Origin: Schistosoma haematobium
Lineage: Eukaryota; Platyhelminthes; Trematoda; Strigeidida; Schistosomatidae
Reading direction: 5' to 3'
NCBI RefSeq assembly: GCF_000699445.3
Contig: NC_067196.1
Location: 1,426,001-1,490,000, forward strand
Length of the DNA stretch: 64,000 nt
The translations under genes and the position numbers were made by a program. How positions within the stretch are numbered: position 1 is the stretch's first letter; each line of letters begins with the position of its first letter. Shown here piece after piece: positions 55,497 through 64,000 of this stretch. The notes beneath the pieces were generated by a model. The model did not search any database and was not told the origin of the DNA. It worked only from the letters and a program-made list of their open reading frames with translations.

Positions 55497-55568
55497 TTAT
55501 CCCATTAATGAACGAATAATTTGACGTAATTCATCATAACGTCTACTAGTTGGTGGAATATAATCAAG
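55497..55568 (-). CDS. HYLS1: HYLS1-like gene, last exon
   Basis: Minus strand: after TTCATAG acceptor, 23 codons LDYIPPTSRRYDELRQIIRS-LMG then TAA (55499-55497). This short exon completes the conserved C-terminal motif, which is why it is accepted despite its size. Confidence 0.78.
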   Translation of the reverse strand, partial: LDYIPPTSRRYDELRQIIRSLMG

Positions 55569-58500
55569 CTATGAACAGAAAGATAAAGAAAAAATATGTA
55601 ATAAACATATAAGTAAGATGATATTTTCACAGATTGAAATCATGAGTCAGTTGAAGCTAGACCACCATTGAGAACCTGCAAGCACTGGACGGCCGTTTCG
55701 TCCTAGCATGGGACTCCTCAGCAGTGCGCATCCACGATCCCGCACCACGCAGGGCTCGAACCCAGGACCTGCTGGCTTCGCGCGCGAGCACTTAACCATT
55801 AGACCACTGAGTCGGCATCCAACGGTGTTAATGTCTAACTTCAACCAATCCACGAAGTTGCGCCACCATATATCATTGTCTTCAGTGAGCTGATATCTCA
55901 CAACAGACCTGGTTGTACTCCACTGGTGGTCTAGCTTCAACTGACTCATGATTTCAATCTGTGAAAATTTCTAAAATCTCCACAAACCCCTTCTGATAAG
56001 ATGATATTTATCAAATATTAGTAAATGAATAAAATTGTGTGCGTGTGTGGGATACTGCTCTGATGGCCAGACTGAAAAAGGTGATTTTATTGAGGAGTTA
56101 CATTCGGAGCCTTCAACCTAATAGTCTGATCCATAAAGTAGTAGAGTAAGGTTAGGAGATGAAATTTCATGGTAACCGGTAATCAATATTTGGTTCATAC
56201 ACCATTTGTTCCCTCATGATGTTGGAGCGAGCTCATGTGTACCATTGGTTTGGAATCAAGGTTTTCCAACTCTCCTAGATGAGTCAGTCAGTAAATCAGC
56301 TACAACGTAGGACCAGGCATATATATGCATCGGTCCAAGTTGCCATACCGCATGAGCACAACAACATGAACACCGGATTGATAGAAGTAGTTAATTCAAC
56401 GGCAGTAATATATAAAATGAGGATTATATATAAGGATATAGTACAAGAAGAAAGAATTAGTTCGTAGAAAGCAAGATATGAAGCGATTTTAATCTAATAG
56501 TTTAAGGGGAGACAAAGAGGGTATATACCGACACCATTGTGATTAACTCTGACCCATGTCACCCACAGTCTCCAACCATTGGTTACGAAAGTCATGAGAA
56601 CTCCAACCGAGCAGTCTGCATCTATCAACATGGTTCAGACTAGAAGTTAGTGGCTTTAAGCACGATTTGGTTCGGTTACCCCTAACTTTCTTCTAACCAT
56701 CCCCAACACCGGTTAGCACTGCGCGTCGTGGTAATCGGTGTTCAGGTGGATGCTCTATATCTACCAAGCGCCGAACATTCATTTTTCGTCCTCTCAATTT
56801 CGTAAACAACAGTAGTGCTACGAGGACGTAATGAGCAGGACTTCCCTGGCAGTAGTTATATGTATATGGCCATATCAGAACATTTGGAAAATGGACTCTC
56901 ATCACCCCCAGCCGTATCAGGGCTTTTTGACGTGTTCAAAAAGTTACCTCAAACGGAGAAAAACATATCACATTATAGAATTCCTTTATACTTGTTTTGA
57001 ATAGTCAAATATTAGTATATCACTAGTTCACTACAATAATTAGAAGTACTTGAATTCAGTATGTTAACTAGCAATACTCAGAACTCTCTCATTCATACTC
57101 TATTAACCACGTATAGACTTGTAAATTCATATAGGAGAGAACTCTATCAGTACAATCGAATATGTTAGAATTGGAATTCAAATCATCGATGGAATAATGT
57201 ACACAAAATAGAGAGGTTAATGTTAACTAAACTTTGACAGTATTGTTAACATTTGACACATCCATACATTAAGGATTTAGGAGTGTTCAGATCTAATATT
57301 CAGATTAATAACTTACTACTTATACTATCAGCAAAATGATCACCTACACTAAATGAATTAGTATGAGAATGTATAGAATTAGAAAACTATGAGAACTAGT
57401 TAATGAATCTACAAATTAACATTATCTCCCATATATGTTGAGTATAAACAATTATATTTGAATTTTATGCCTTTGATCTGTATTGGGGATGACAGATCCC
57501 CTAGAACTCACTTGGTAAATACCTTATTTTTGTAATTTTTAGAAAAGGGTTTTGTAGAGATTTTAGTATTGAGACCATGAGTAAATGTAAAGCCTAGAAT
57601 CACTGGAGGGCGGTTTCATCCTACAGTGGGAATCCTCAGCAGTGAGCATCCACGACCCCGCCTCGTGGGACTCGAAGCCAGGACCTATCAGTCTCGTGCG
57701 CGAGCACTTAACCACTAGACCACTGAGCCGGTATCTAACAGTGTTAATATCTAACTTTAACAAATCCACGAAATTGAGCAAAACATCCACCAGTGACCAG
57801 TGGAGTTCAACTGAGTCAGTTGCGAAACAGTAGCTCACTGATGACAAAGGTGGATGTGTCGTTCAATTTTGTAATTTTATTTTGGAAATTTGAATTTCTT
57901 GTTTTCGCTCCAGAAGCGCTAATTTTTAACCTTCATGTTGTAATACCCACTTGGGAGAATTTTAAACGCTATTGGTTCATTGTATCTTTTAGTATGTCAT
58001 TTTGTAACGTTTCCCAATGACAATTTTATGCTGTATATATACATACGTTTGATTTGTGCCTGTTATTATTGCTCGTGCTTCTGGCTGCTTGCAGAATATA
58101 TTTCCTCGTTCTCGAACTTGGACTTCTCTCTGTAGTTAGCGGGGCTGGAAAGCATCAGAATAGCAAGCTTATTGGTCTTTGGTCACAGAGTCTTTGTTTC
58201 GTTCGCAGACTAGGTGAACTCGTAATCACTTCAAACATAACAATCTGAAATTTAGTTTTAGAATATATCTACAGTTCAGTACATTTTTCTTCTTAATTGC
58301 ACCGAGTGGAATGAAGTTGAAAACAGTTAGTTATACAGTATAGGCAAGGAAGAGCATAAAGTTATATTGCCTCGTTTGATTGTAGTAAAAACATTAAACA
58401 TACTTGTAAAGCTTTAATTCGTCTCTGTCTTTCTTGCTCCAAATAAGCTGATGCATATGGACCTAAGAGGCGAATAACTTCCGAGGAGTTACGTTGTAAC

Positions 58501-61500
58501 AATGGTATTTCTCTATGCATCATTGCTGTTCTTATATTCCAACGTAGAACACGTCGTGCATTTTCACCGGGTGTAGAATGTATCGACCAGCTTCTTTGAT
58601 ATGAATGATATTTTGTAACTGGATCTTGTTTTTGTCTCTGTGTACTAGTTGATACCGGTCGCTATAGATTTTAAAAAATACAACAAAGTTTCTGAGTTTA
58701 CCAACGAATTCAAATTGATTAACAAGAAATTATTAACCCTAGAGAAACGAATATCTTCACAATCAAGCCATAATGTTGACAGTTTATAAGAATATCTAAC
58801 AGTTAGCAAATCAGAGTAGATTCTGTAACTTGATATTTTACTGGTAGAGAAACAAGTTCAATTTTCATTAATGTATTTATCTATTTGAACACATAAACAT
58901 TGGTACAAGGAGACATCAAATAGATATGCGCCACATAAATCATTCGATTTGTGTGAGGGCTAGGATACTGCCAGAGTGCCCGAACCGAAACAAGTAGTTT
59001 TCCCGTGGGTCTCTACACCAGGAGCCCTTGACCTAAAGATCTAGTCCACAAGGCAATGGAGCAACGTCAGGAGACACAGTCCAATTGTAACTGGTAACCA
59101 ATAATTGGTTCATATGCAATTCGTTCCTTCAGGATCCTGGAGCCAGCTCATGTGCATGATTGGTTTGGAGTCAGTGTTTTCCAACTCCTCTAGGTGAACT
59201 CTCTGTGTCCACCAACCCGGTTGGAGCGTTGGACATTCACTTTTCGTCCTCTCAATTTCGCAAACAGCAGTGAGAAGGGCTTCCGTGGCAGTGGTTGTAT
59301 GCACGTGGCCATGAAATAGCATTTGGAGAGGGAGAGTGAACTCTCCCCACCCTCGGCCGTACCAGGGCACTTGAATTACTACTGATTATTCAACTATGAA
59401 CAAAAGCCATCTACATCGAGAAATTATTAAAAACAAGACCACTTAAAGTATGAATTAAATTTTAAGGTAGCAACTAAAAAATATACAATTTTTAAATCAA
59501 TAATGAATAGTGTCAGATAGGAACTTAAAACTTTATCTCTCCTTCAGTTGTTAACGATATAAGAATGCACATTAACCTGATTCGCAAGATATTATCACGG
59601 CAGAATCTAAAAAATACCAAATAAAATATCATTAGGGTTGATCAGATACTCAATAATTGAAAGCAGCTGATCTTATGAATAGTTTATATCAAAATACATA
59701 TAAAATACAGTAAAGGGATAATCATGAACAGAAATCGGGATACATACTTGTAAGTTCTGAGAATGTAATGATCGAGCATTATAACAACAACAATCATTCC
59801 CTTTTTGACAATGTTGTGCAGATTTAGGTCGTCGCTGTTGTTGTGGTACATTATGAACTTGCTCAACAGGATTATCAAGAAATCGAGCCGATCTTCTTGG
59901 AGAATTCGTCGTGGTAGTAGTAGACTTTTGGCGTTCATAATTAATAGAACTTAAAATATCATCAATTTTATTACACCCTAATGTCTTTTCCAATTTATTA
60001 TTCGATACTAACAACTTATTACTACGAAAGTCATGTTGATCTGCATTAGTTGTAGTATGTGCAGTGACCTTTTCAATAATCGATTCACATTTTCCATGTA
60101 ATTTATCCCGACTTCCTTGATCATCATGCAAATGTTGATGAGAATCACGTGGCTGTTGATGTTGGTGCTGAAGATATGCAGACGATCTTCTAAACTGATT
60201 AGACGAATCTTTAGAAACAGACTTCGGGTGACAGTAGTTTTTGTCTGTTGATGACGATGTTTTCATTCTCATTGGTGTAAGTATGAATTCATTACTTAGA
60301 CGGTGTTCGAAGTCAAGATTTTTCATAGAAGATTCAGAATGAATAGGTTGTCCATTAGCATCAGAATATTTAAAATTTACAGATTGTTTACTGCTGGTCA
60401 ATTCATTCCCAGACTGAACTATATGTTTCTGCTGTTGACGTTGGTGGTGGTGGTGGTGGTGATGGTGATTAAGTTTCTGTTGTTTCTCTTCAAAATGACT
60501 TTCAGGTTCATTCAGTAATAGAGTTGTTGATGATAATGATGATGAGATCGATGTGGTGTCAAGATTATTCATTGCCTCCTTAGTTGTTGAAAAACAGGTT
60601 GTTATTTGTGAATCAGTTGAAGAATATGGTTTTTGATGTAGACAATGATCATGTTCATGATGATGTTTAGGTGATAATTGTACGACATTCGATACAGAAC
60701 TATCATTGGATATGTTTCTTTCATTCAAGTTGAGAGAATAATTATTCGTTATTGATGATTTACACTGTCACATGAATAAACAAAAAAAGAATATGAACTA
60801 ATGAGAATGATACATATATCTACTAATAAAGCCTGTAATTTAGATAATAAGTAGATTATCCACTTTTGTAAAGATTGCAGTCAGTCAGCGACAATGTAGG
60901 ACTAGGCACATAAATGTATCGATCCAAGTTGCCACACATCATTAGCACAACAACATGAACACCAAATTCGTAGAACCAGTTACTTCAATGGCAGTAATGT
61001 ATGTAAGAAAGATTGTGTATAAAGACATAGTACAGGAAGAAAGAATTAGTTCGTAGAAAACAAGATATGAAGCTATTTTAATCTAATAGTTTAAGGGGAG
61101 ACAAAGAGGGTATATACCGACACCGACGATTCTGAGTCATGTCACTCACAGTCTCCAACCATTGGTTACAATAGTCACGCGGACACCAACCAAGTAGTCT
61201 GAATCTATCAACATGGTTCAAACTTGAAGTTAGTGACTTCGTGGATAGATGCCACGTTTTGGTTTGGCCGCCTCTAACTTTCTACCAACCGTCTACAACA
61301 CTAGTCAGCATTAGGCTTCGCAGTAATTGGTGTCCAGGTATACGTTACACGTGGCCCAACCATCTCAGTCTATGAAGATTTACAACCTCATTAACATGTT
61401 AAACATCATTCTCTAAAACCCTGCGTCTAATCTCACACGGTGATTCCAGCAGATTTCTAAGACATCTGTGATCAAATACTAGTAACTTACGAGTATCCTC

Positions 61501-64000
61501 TACCTTGAATGACCACGTTTAGCAGCCATAAGGTATAACAGAACGAACTGCTGCGTAGTATACTCGTCCTTTTATTGACAGACGGGTATCCTACCTTCGC
61601 CATAGGTGACATAAGTTGACAAAAGCCAAACTGACTTTTTGAATCCATGCAAAGATTTTATCAGACAGCAACCTATTAGAGTTGATCAAACTTTCAAGAT
61701 AAGTGAAGTTGTAAAGATTTCGCTTGTGAATCAATTCACATTCAATGTAATTACAGACACATGCATGTACTGATTGCTTGATTATATTTATTCCGTAAAT
61801 TCTCTTAAATCTCATATTACATAACAATTTACATGTTGACTAGTCAAAGTGAATCGATGACAATACAACAACATCACAATTTTGAGGCAACTGACCACAT
61901 TGAAAAGAAGTAGCATATGAGTTTTCTCAATAGAAGTCGTAGATTTTTGAATTTAGGTCATTCGACTACGAATGAATGATACTTATTTACCAACATATGA
62001 TAATCCAATTAATTCAATTTTAGACTTTTTTTCATTGGCAAGACATGAACAAATGAAATAACCAACCTCAGAGAACGTATCTTGAACAAGAGCTTAGTAG
62101 AAAATATCCTGATTATTGTATTAAAAGTACTTCTTCGAACATTGGAGAGAGTAATATATTTAGGATGGTGAAGATTTGTAGCTCAGGTAGATGATTTTGA
62201 TGGAGTTTTGTTCTCTGGGTTGGACGGTTTAGTCGTAAAGCTTTCATTGTTCTTCTGAACGACATCATCAATACAAACTTCAGGTAGAAGTGAAGTGTTC
62301 GAACTTCTCTACATATGGTTCACAGCTTGTCCTCTAGATCTCGATGTTGATTGGTTCTTATTGACAGGATTAAGTTCAACAAGAACCAATCAACATCGAG
62401 GTCTGCAGGACAAGCTGTGAACCACATGTGGAGAAGCTCAAACACTTCACATCTATCTGAAGTTTTTGCTGATGATGTCGTTCAGAAGAACAATCAAAGC
62501 AATATACATCCCTCCAAAAACAAGATTCCATGTACATATTTACACTATTTCTAAGTACTTCACATGAACTGTGATAAAACAATTGGTAATAAAACGTTTG
62601 ATAATTATTTAAGTACAAGTATGTTTTGCACAATTAATCCCCTTTATTGTCTTAAAAAGCAAAAGAACAATACTCTTTAAATAACATCTCCAAACCCTAA
62701 TCTTTCCGATTACTGCTTATACTCTTACTACCTCTACCACTATGGGATTTGAATCGACAACTGCATCTCTGTGCTAATGTGGTATGGCAACTCGAACTGA
62801 TGTACGTAAGTACGAAGTTCTATGTTGTTACTGACTGACTGACTGAAAATATGGTTGATATAAATTTCTTTTTGATAATAATTTAATATTCAGAGATATT
62901 TCCAAGTATATTCACAAATATATACTCATCCGTTAAGATTGAATAAAGAGGTGTTCCAAAATACCGAATTAGATGGGGGTTTTTCTTCCATTTTTCATAG
63001 ATCTTTTCTCAACGTTCAATCGACTTGAAGTAGACTATGAATATAGATTTATCAAAGTCGGATCATTGTTGTTTTATTGAACACTTTAGTGTATAATTTG
63101 AACTGATTTCAATAGATTTTGCACAATTAAATTAAGCCAATATAATTATGAGTAACTTAAATTTTACACACATACACACACCGCCATCGTTACTACCGAT
63201 TAAATGGTTTAGTAAAGCCGTTGGATTTGTGTCGTTATAGTGGCTTTGCCTCTCGACTGATGCTGAGATGGCCTAATTTGACTATTTAGAGAAAGTAAAA
63301 GTTGTAACAAGGTTTTCGTAGGTGAACATGTAGAAGTATTATTATCATGACTCAAAAATATATAATGAAACATGCACTTGGCTTTGTGCTAGATTACATG
63401 TATACTGGCTTAGTAATATTTACCCTAGACTTCAGTGGTTGAATAAAGAGTGCACTTGACTTCATGCTGGACTGCATGTACACTGGCTTAGCGGTGTACT
63501 GTACTTAACTTCAGATGTATTTAATGAAAGTGAACTAAACAAATTGTAAACAATTACTTACTTTAATTGAATCATTTAGTATTGTATGATCATTGAATTT
63601 CTTTAATGGATTGTTCACGCTATTACAATCATAACTGTTTGTATTATAATGTGTAAAGTCCTCAGATGTCACAGAAAAACATGATGATGACGACGATGAT
63701 GATGATGGAGGAGGAGGAGGAGAAGAAGAGGAAACGATAGGAGATTTAGATAGATACGATACAATTCTTTTAGAATTATCAGTAGTAATATGATTATTAT
63801 CATCAATTTGTTGATAGGTATCACCATCATTCATAGAAATACCATTAGTTGTTACTGATTGAGATGGTTGTTGTTGTTGCTGGTGGTGGTGGTGGTTGAA
63901 ATGATGCAATGCATATTTCTCTTTATTAATTAATAAATCTAAATCATTTTTTAAGTGAATTAATTGTTGATTATTTAAACCGACTACACCTAAATTAGTT
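55497..64000 (-). CDS. HYLS1: HYLS1-like centriolar/ciliogenesis protein, 3' part of gene
   Basis: Minus-strand exons 64000-63562 (open at the window edge), 60764-59748, 58661-58404 and 55568-55497 join in phase 0 to 594 codons and a TAA stop. The identification rests on the C-terminus: DPVTKYHSYQRSW, then PGENARRVLRWNIRTAMM, and, across the last intron, LDYIPPTSRRYDELRQIIRS. This follows the HYLS1 signature (D-V-Y-YK-W, PGE-R-LRW-IR-M, then YxxPT-KKR-LR). HYLS1 sits in the outer centriole wall, binds CPAP/SAS-4 and is needed for cilium assembly. In a fluke the ciliated cells would be flame cells, larval epidermis and sperm (inference). The rest is polar low-complexity sequence, making it far longer than the roughly 300-residue human protein. 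Confidence 0.75.
55626..55996 (-). mobile_element. full-length snap-back hammerhead SINE with 12-bp target-site duplication
   Basis: TAAGATGATATT at 55614-55625 recurs at 55997-56008. The 371-bp element is bounded by a near-perfect inverted repeat of about 45 bases (ATTTTCACAGATTGAAATCA...CTAGACCACCA). On the minus strand it has an A box (TGGTCTAATGG, 55807-55797), a B box (GGGTTCGAGCCC, 55763-55752) and an intact hammerhead. Of all copies in the window this is the most complete and least damaged. Confidence 0.88.
55681..55729 (-). ncRNA. type I hammerhead ribozyme, best copy
   Basis: Minus strand, in order: GCGCACTG, CTGAGGA, GTCC-CATGCTA-GGAC, GAAA, ACGGCCGT, GUC, CAGTGCT. Stem I pairs perfectly (GCACTG with CAGTGC), stem II has four perfect pairs, stem III is the minimal palindrome typical of schistosome hammerheads, which in known cases favours dimeric folding. 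All core bases are canonical. Confidence 0.85.
56040..56935 (+). repeat. interspersed repeat family B, split by a LINE insertion
   Basis: The first half (56040-56279) ends in TTTTCCAACTCTCCTAGATG. The second half (56742-56935) resumes with GGTGGATGCTCTATATCTAC and GCGCCGAACATTCATTTTTC. The break is filled by the RTE tail. Confidence 0.65.
56280..56741 (-). mobile_element. RTE-like LINE 3' end inserted in family B
   Basis: Minus-oriented tail with (TCAG)n at 56281-56292, AGCTACAACGTAGGACCAGG, and coding remnants (VGDGW, HRLPRRAVLTG). Same subfamily as 15.2 and 60.9 kb. Its position gives a relative age: family B is older. Confidence 0.75.
56936..57560. other. intronic AT-rich DNA, nothing recognised
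   Basis: No repeat copy or conserved frame found. Confidence 0.4.
57565..57885 (-). mobile_element. tRNA-like/hammerhead SINE, fold-back 5' end
   Basis: The minus copy has CTGAGGA, stem II with CACTGTAGGAT, and GAAA, but the cleavage region reads CGCCCTCC. A and B boxes are clear (57722-57665). At 57790-57870 it turns back into plus-oriented 5' sequence (GACCAGTGGAGTTCAACTGA). Confidence 0.72.
57936..58242 (+). mobile_element. possible solo LTR
   Basis: Begins TGTTGTAATACCCACTTGGG and ends AAACATAACA, giving TGTT/AACA inverted ends over 307 bases, with a TATATATAC promoter-like site at about 58035. No matching target-site duplication was seen, and there is no second copy in the window, so this is tentative. 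Confidence 0.35.
58404..58661 (-). CDS. HYLS1: HYLS1-like gene, conserved C-terminal exon
   Basis: Minus strand after TCTATAG, ends before GTATGT, 86 codons, phases 0/0. It holds the core HYLS1 region: RQKQDPVTKYHSYQRSWSIH and TPGENARRVLRWNIRTAMMH, followed by a charged helix (AYLEQERQRRIKALQ) longer than the equivalent linker in vertebrates. Confidence 0.82.
58662..59747 (-). other. HYLS1-like gene intron with a family-B copy
   Basis: A family-B copy occupies 58860-59375. The remaining sequence is AT-rich with nothing recognised. Confidence 0.65.
58860..59375 (+). repeat. interspersed repeat family B, copy 7
   Basis: One of the most complete copies: GAACACATAAACATTGGTAC, ATTCGATTTGTGTGAGGGC, CAGGATCCTGGAGCCAGCTC, CCCGGTTGGAGCG and CACCCTCGGCCGTACCAGGG. 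An 86-codon minus-strand frame (59370-59110), MPWYGRGWGEFTLPLQ..., is conserved between copies but unidentified. Confidence 0.7.
59748..60764 (-). CDS. HYLS1: HYLS1-like gene, large low-complexity exon
   Basis: Minus strand after GTGACAG, 339 codons, ends NLQ before GTATGT, phases 0/0. Rich in Ser, His, Gln and Asn, with an eight-His run (KLNHHHHHHHHQRQQQ), repeated HQHQQ patches, and a SPRRSARFLDNP stretch. No domain is recognised. It belongs to the gene because both splice junctions keep frame and the next exon carries the HYLS1 signature. There is no ATG-started frame at its 5' end; translation comes in from the upstream exon. Confidence 0.7.
60884..61830 (-). mobile_element. RTE-like LINE 3' end, decayed
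   Basis: Minus strand: FTYLESLINSNRLLSDKIFA, VNLCHLWRR, then stop-ridden WDHR and GHVLR-region sequence, with the tail GACAATGTAGGACTAGGCAC and TCAGTCAG at 60880-60890. Homologous to 15.2-16.2 kb but more diverged. Confidence 0.75.
62165..62575. repeat. family R3 copy forming a long palindrome
   Basis: The left arm (about 62240-62365: CTTCTGAACGACATCATC, ...GATGTTGATTGGTTCTT) is the reverse complement of the right arm (about 62376-62502: AAGAACCAATCAACATCGAG ... GATGATGTCGTTCAGAAG) with a spacer of about ten bases. Arms are roughly 90% complementary. The right arm continues to the R3 tail (CATGTACATATTTACACTAT). Confidence 0.85.
62640..62848 (+). mobile_element. RTE-like LINE 3' tail
   Basis: Plus-oriented: CTCCAAACCCTAATCTTTCC, ACTACCTCTACCACTATGGG, CAACTCGAACTGATGTACGT and (CTGA)n at 62827-62845. 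The mirror image of the minus-oriented tails elsewhere. Confidence 0.75.
63170..63345 (+). pseudogene. 18S rRNA 3' end, decayed copy
   Basis: CACACACCGCCATCGTTACT, ACCGATTAAATGGTTTAGTA, TTTGACTATTTAGAGAAAGT, AAAAGTTGTAACAAGG and TTTTCGTAGGTGAAC follow the universally conserved last 170 bases of eukaryotic 18S rRNA, with many C-to-T-type changes (for example GTTGTAACAAGG for GTCGTAACAAGG). It is not functional. It lies in an intron of the HYLS1-like gene, on the opposite strand. Confidence 0.88.
63346..63530 (+). repeat. ITS1-like sequence with a 78-bp duplication
   Basis: Directly follows the 18S end, as ITS1 does in rDNA. Two related units begin at 63372 and 63450: ATGCACTTGGCTTTGTGCT and GTGCACTTGACTTCATGCT, each ending in ACTGGCTTAG. 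Internal repeats in ITS1 are known in schistosomatids. Assignment to ITS1 is from position plus resemblance. Confidence 0.6.
63562..64000 (-). CDS. HYLS1: HYLS1-like gene, upstream exon, partial at window edge
   Basis: Minus strand from the edge (first full codon at 63999) to NDSIK before GTAAGT, 146 codons, phase 0 at the donor. It begins GVVGLNNQQLIHLKNDLDLL (a short amphipathic helix), then HHFNHHHHQQQQQPSQS, a Ser/Pro run encoded by GAGGAGGAGG-type repeats on the plus strand (63700-63740), and NNPLKKFNDHTILNDSIK. There is no start codon; the gene continues outside the window. Confidence 0.65.

Larger units (their letters stand above)
55569..58403 (-). other. HYLS1-like gene, last intron
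   Basis: Minus-strand GTATGT (58403) to ATAG (55569). In plus order it contains a full snap-back SINE (55626-55996), family B split by an RTE insertion (56040-56935), unrecognised sequence (56936-57560), a SINE (57565-57880) and a possible solo LTR (57936-58242). Confidence 0.7.
60765..63561 (-). other. HYLS1-like gene intron with LINE pieces, a palindrome and rDNA
   Basis: Minus-strand GTAAGT (63561) to GACAG (60765). It contains an RTE 3' end (60884-61830), unrecognised sequence (61831-62160), the R3 palindrome (62165-62575), a plus-strand RTE tail (62640-62845), unrecognised sequence (62846-63165) and the 18S/ITS1 fragment. Confidence 0.68.

Noticed and set aside
55752..55807. tRNA gene
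   Set aside because: A and B boxes are present, but the acceptor stem does not pair, and the same sequence recurs as the head of a dispersed repeat, so it is a tRNA-derived promoter in a SINE.
55626..55996. DNA transposon (MITE) because of terminal inverted repeats
   Set aside because: Inverted ends vary in length between copies, target-site duplications are 10-12 bases and the body has polymerase III boxes, all of which point to retroposition with fold-back instead.
59684..59938. 84-codon minus-strand ORF and the plus-strand ORF at 60303-60518
   Set aside because: Shadow frames of the large HYLS1-like exon.
63170..63345. functional 18S rRNA gene end
   Set aside because: Multiple changes at universally conserved positions, and no upstream 18S body in the window.

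Overview
The window is flatworm genomic DNA, most likely a blood fluke of the genus Schistosoma. It is AT-rich, its small exons sit in large introns packed with retroelement debris, and it carries RTE-clade (SR2/Perere-3-like) and CR1-like LINE fragments, a BEL/Pao gag fragment, Smα-like repeats with hammerhead-ribozyme sequence, and a decayed copy of the 18S 3' end plus ITS1. No database search was possible, so the species is an inference.

Two host genes can be reconstructed from splice sites and conserved domains. (1) On the + strand, 21301-51925, nine exons with GT/AG boundaries join into one open frame of about 1330 codons. It has a disordered N-terminus, a BTB/POZ domain split by an Asn-rich insertion, a BACK domain and a PHR domain, so it belongs to the BTBD1/2/3/6 family of Cullin-3 adaptor-type proteins. 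(2) On the - strand, from the window edge at 64000 down to 55497, four exons encode the C-terminal 594 residues of a protein whose end carries the HYLS1 signature (centriole/cilium protein). The two genes are convergent, with about 3.6 kb between their stop codons.

Layout: 1-21.3 kb is intergenic, with a BEL/Pao gag piece at the left edge, CR1-like and RTE-like fragments, and many SINE-like copies. 21.3-51.9 kb is the BTB-BACK-PHR gene. 52-55.5 kb is intergenic, with further repeats. 55.5-64 kb is the HYLS1-like gene, whose introns hold a snap-back SINE, a possible solo LTR, LINE tails, a palindrome and the rDNA fragment.

The most notable structures are not genes. First, two nested inverted duplications lie in introns of the BTB gene: about 1.9-kb arms around exons 3-8 and about 0.85-kb arms around exons 6-7. 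Such pairing could favour exon circularisation or inversion. Second, an abundant 370-400 bp repeat combines a tRNA-like A/B-box head with a type I hammerhead-ribozyme core. One locus is a head-to-tail array with a 404-bp period, and many dispersed copies carry an inverted copy of their own 3' end. Third, a diverged piece of the rRNA transcription unit lies in an intron of the HYLS1-like gene.
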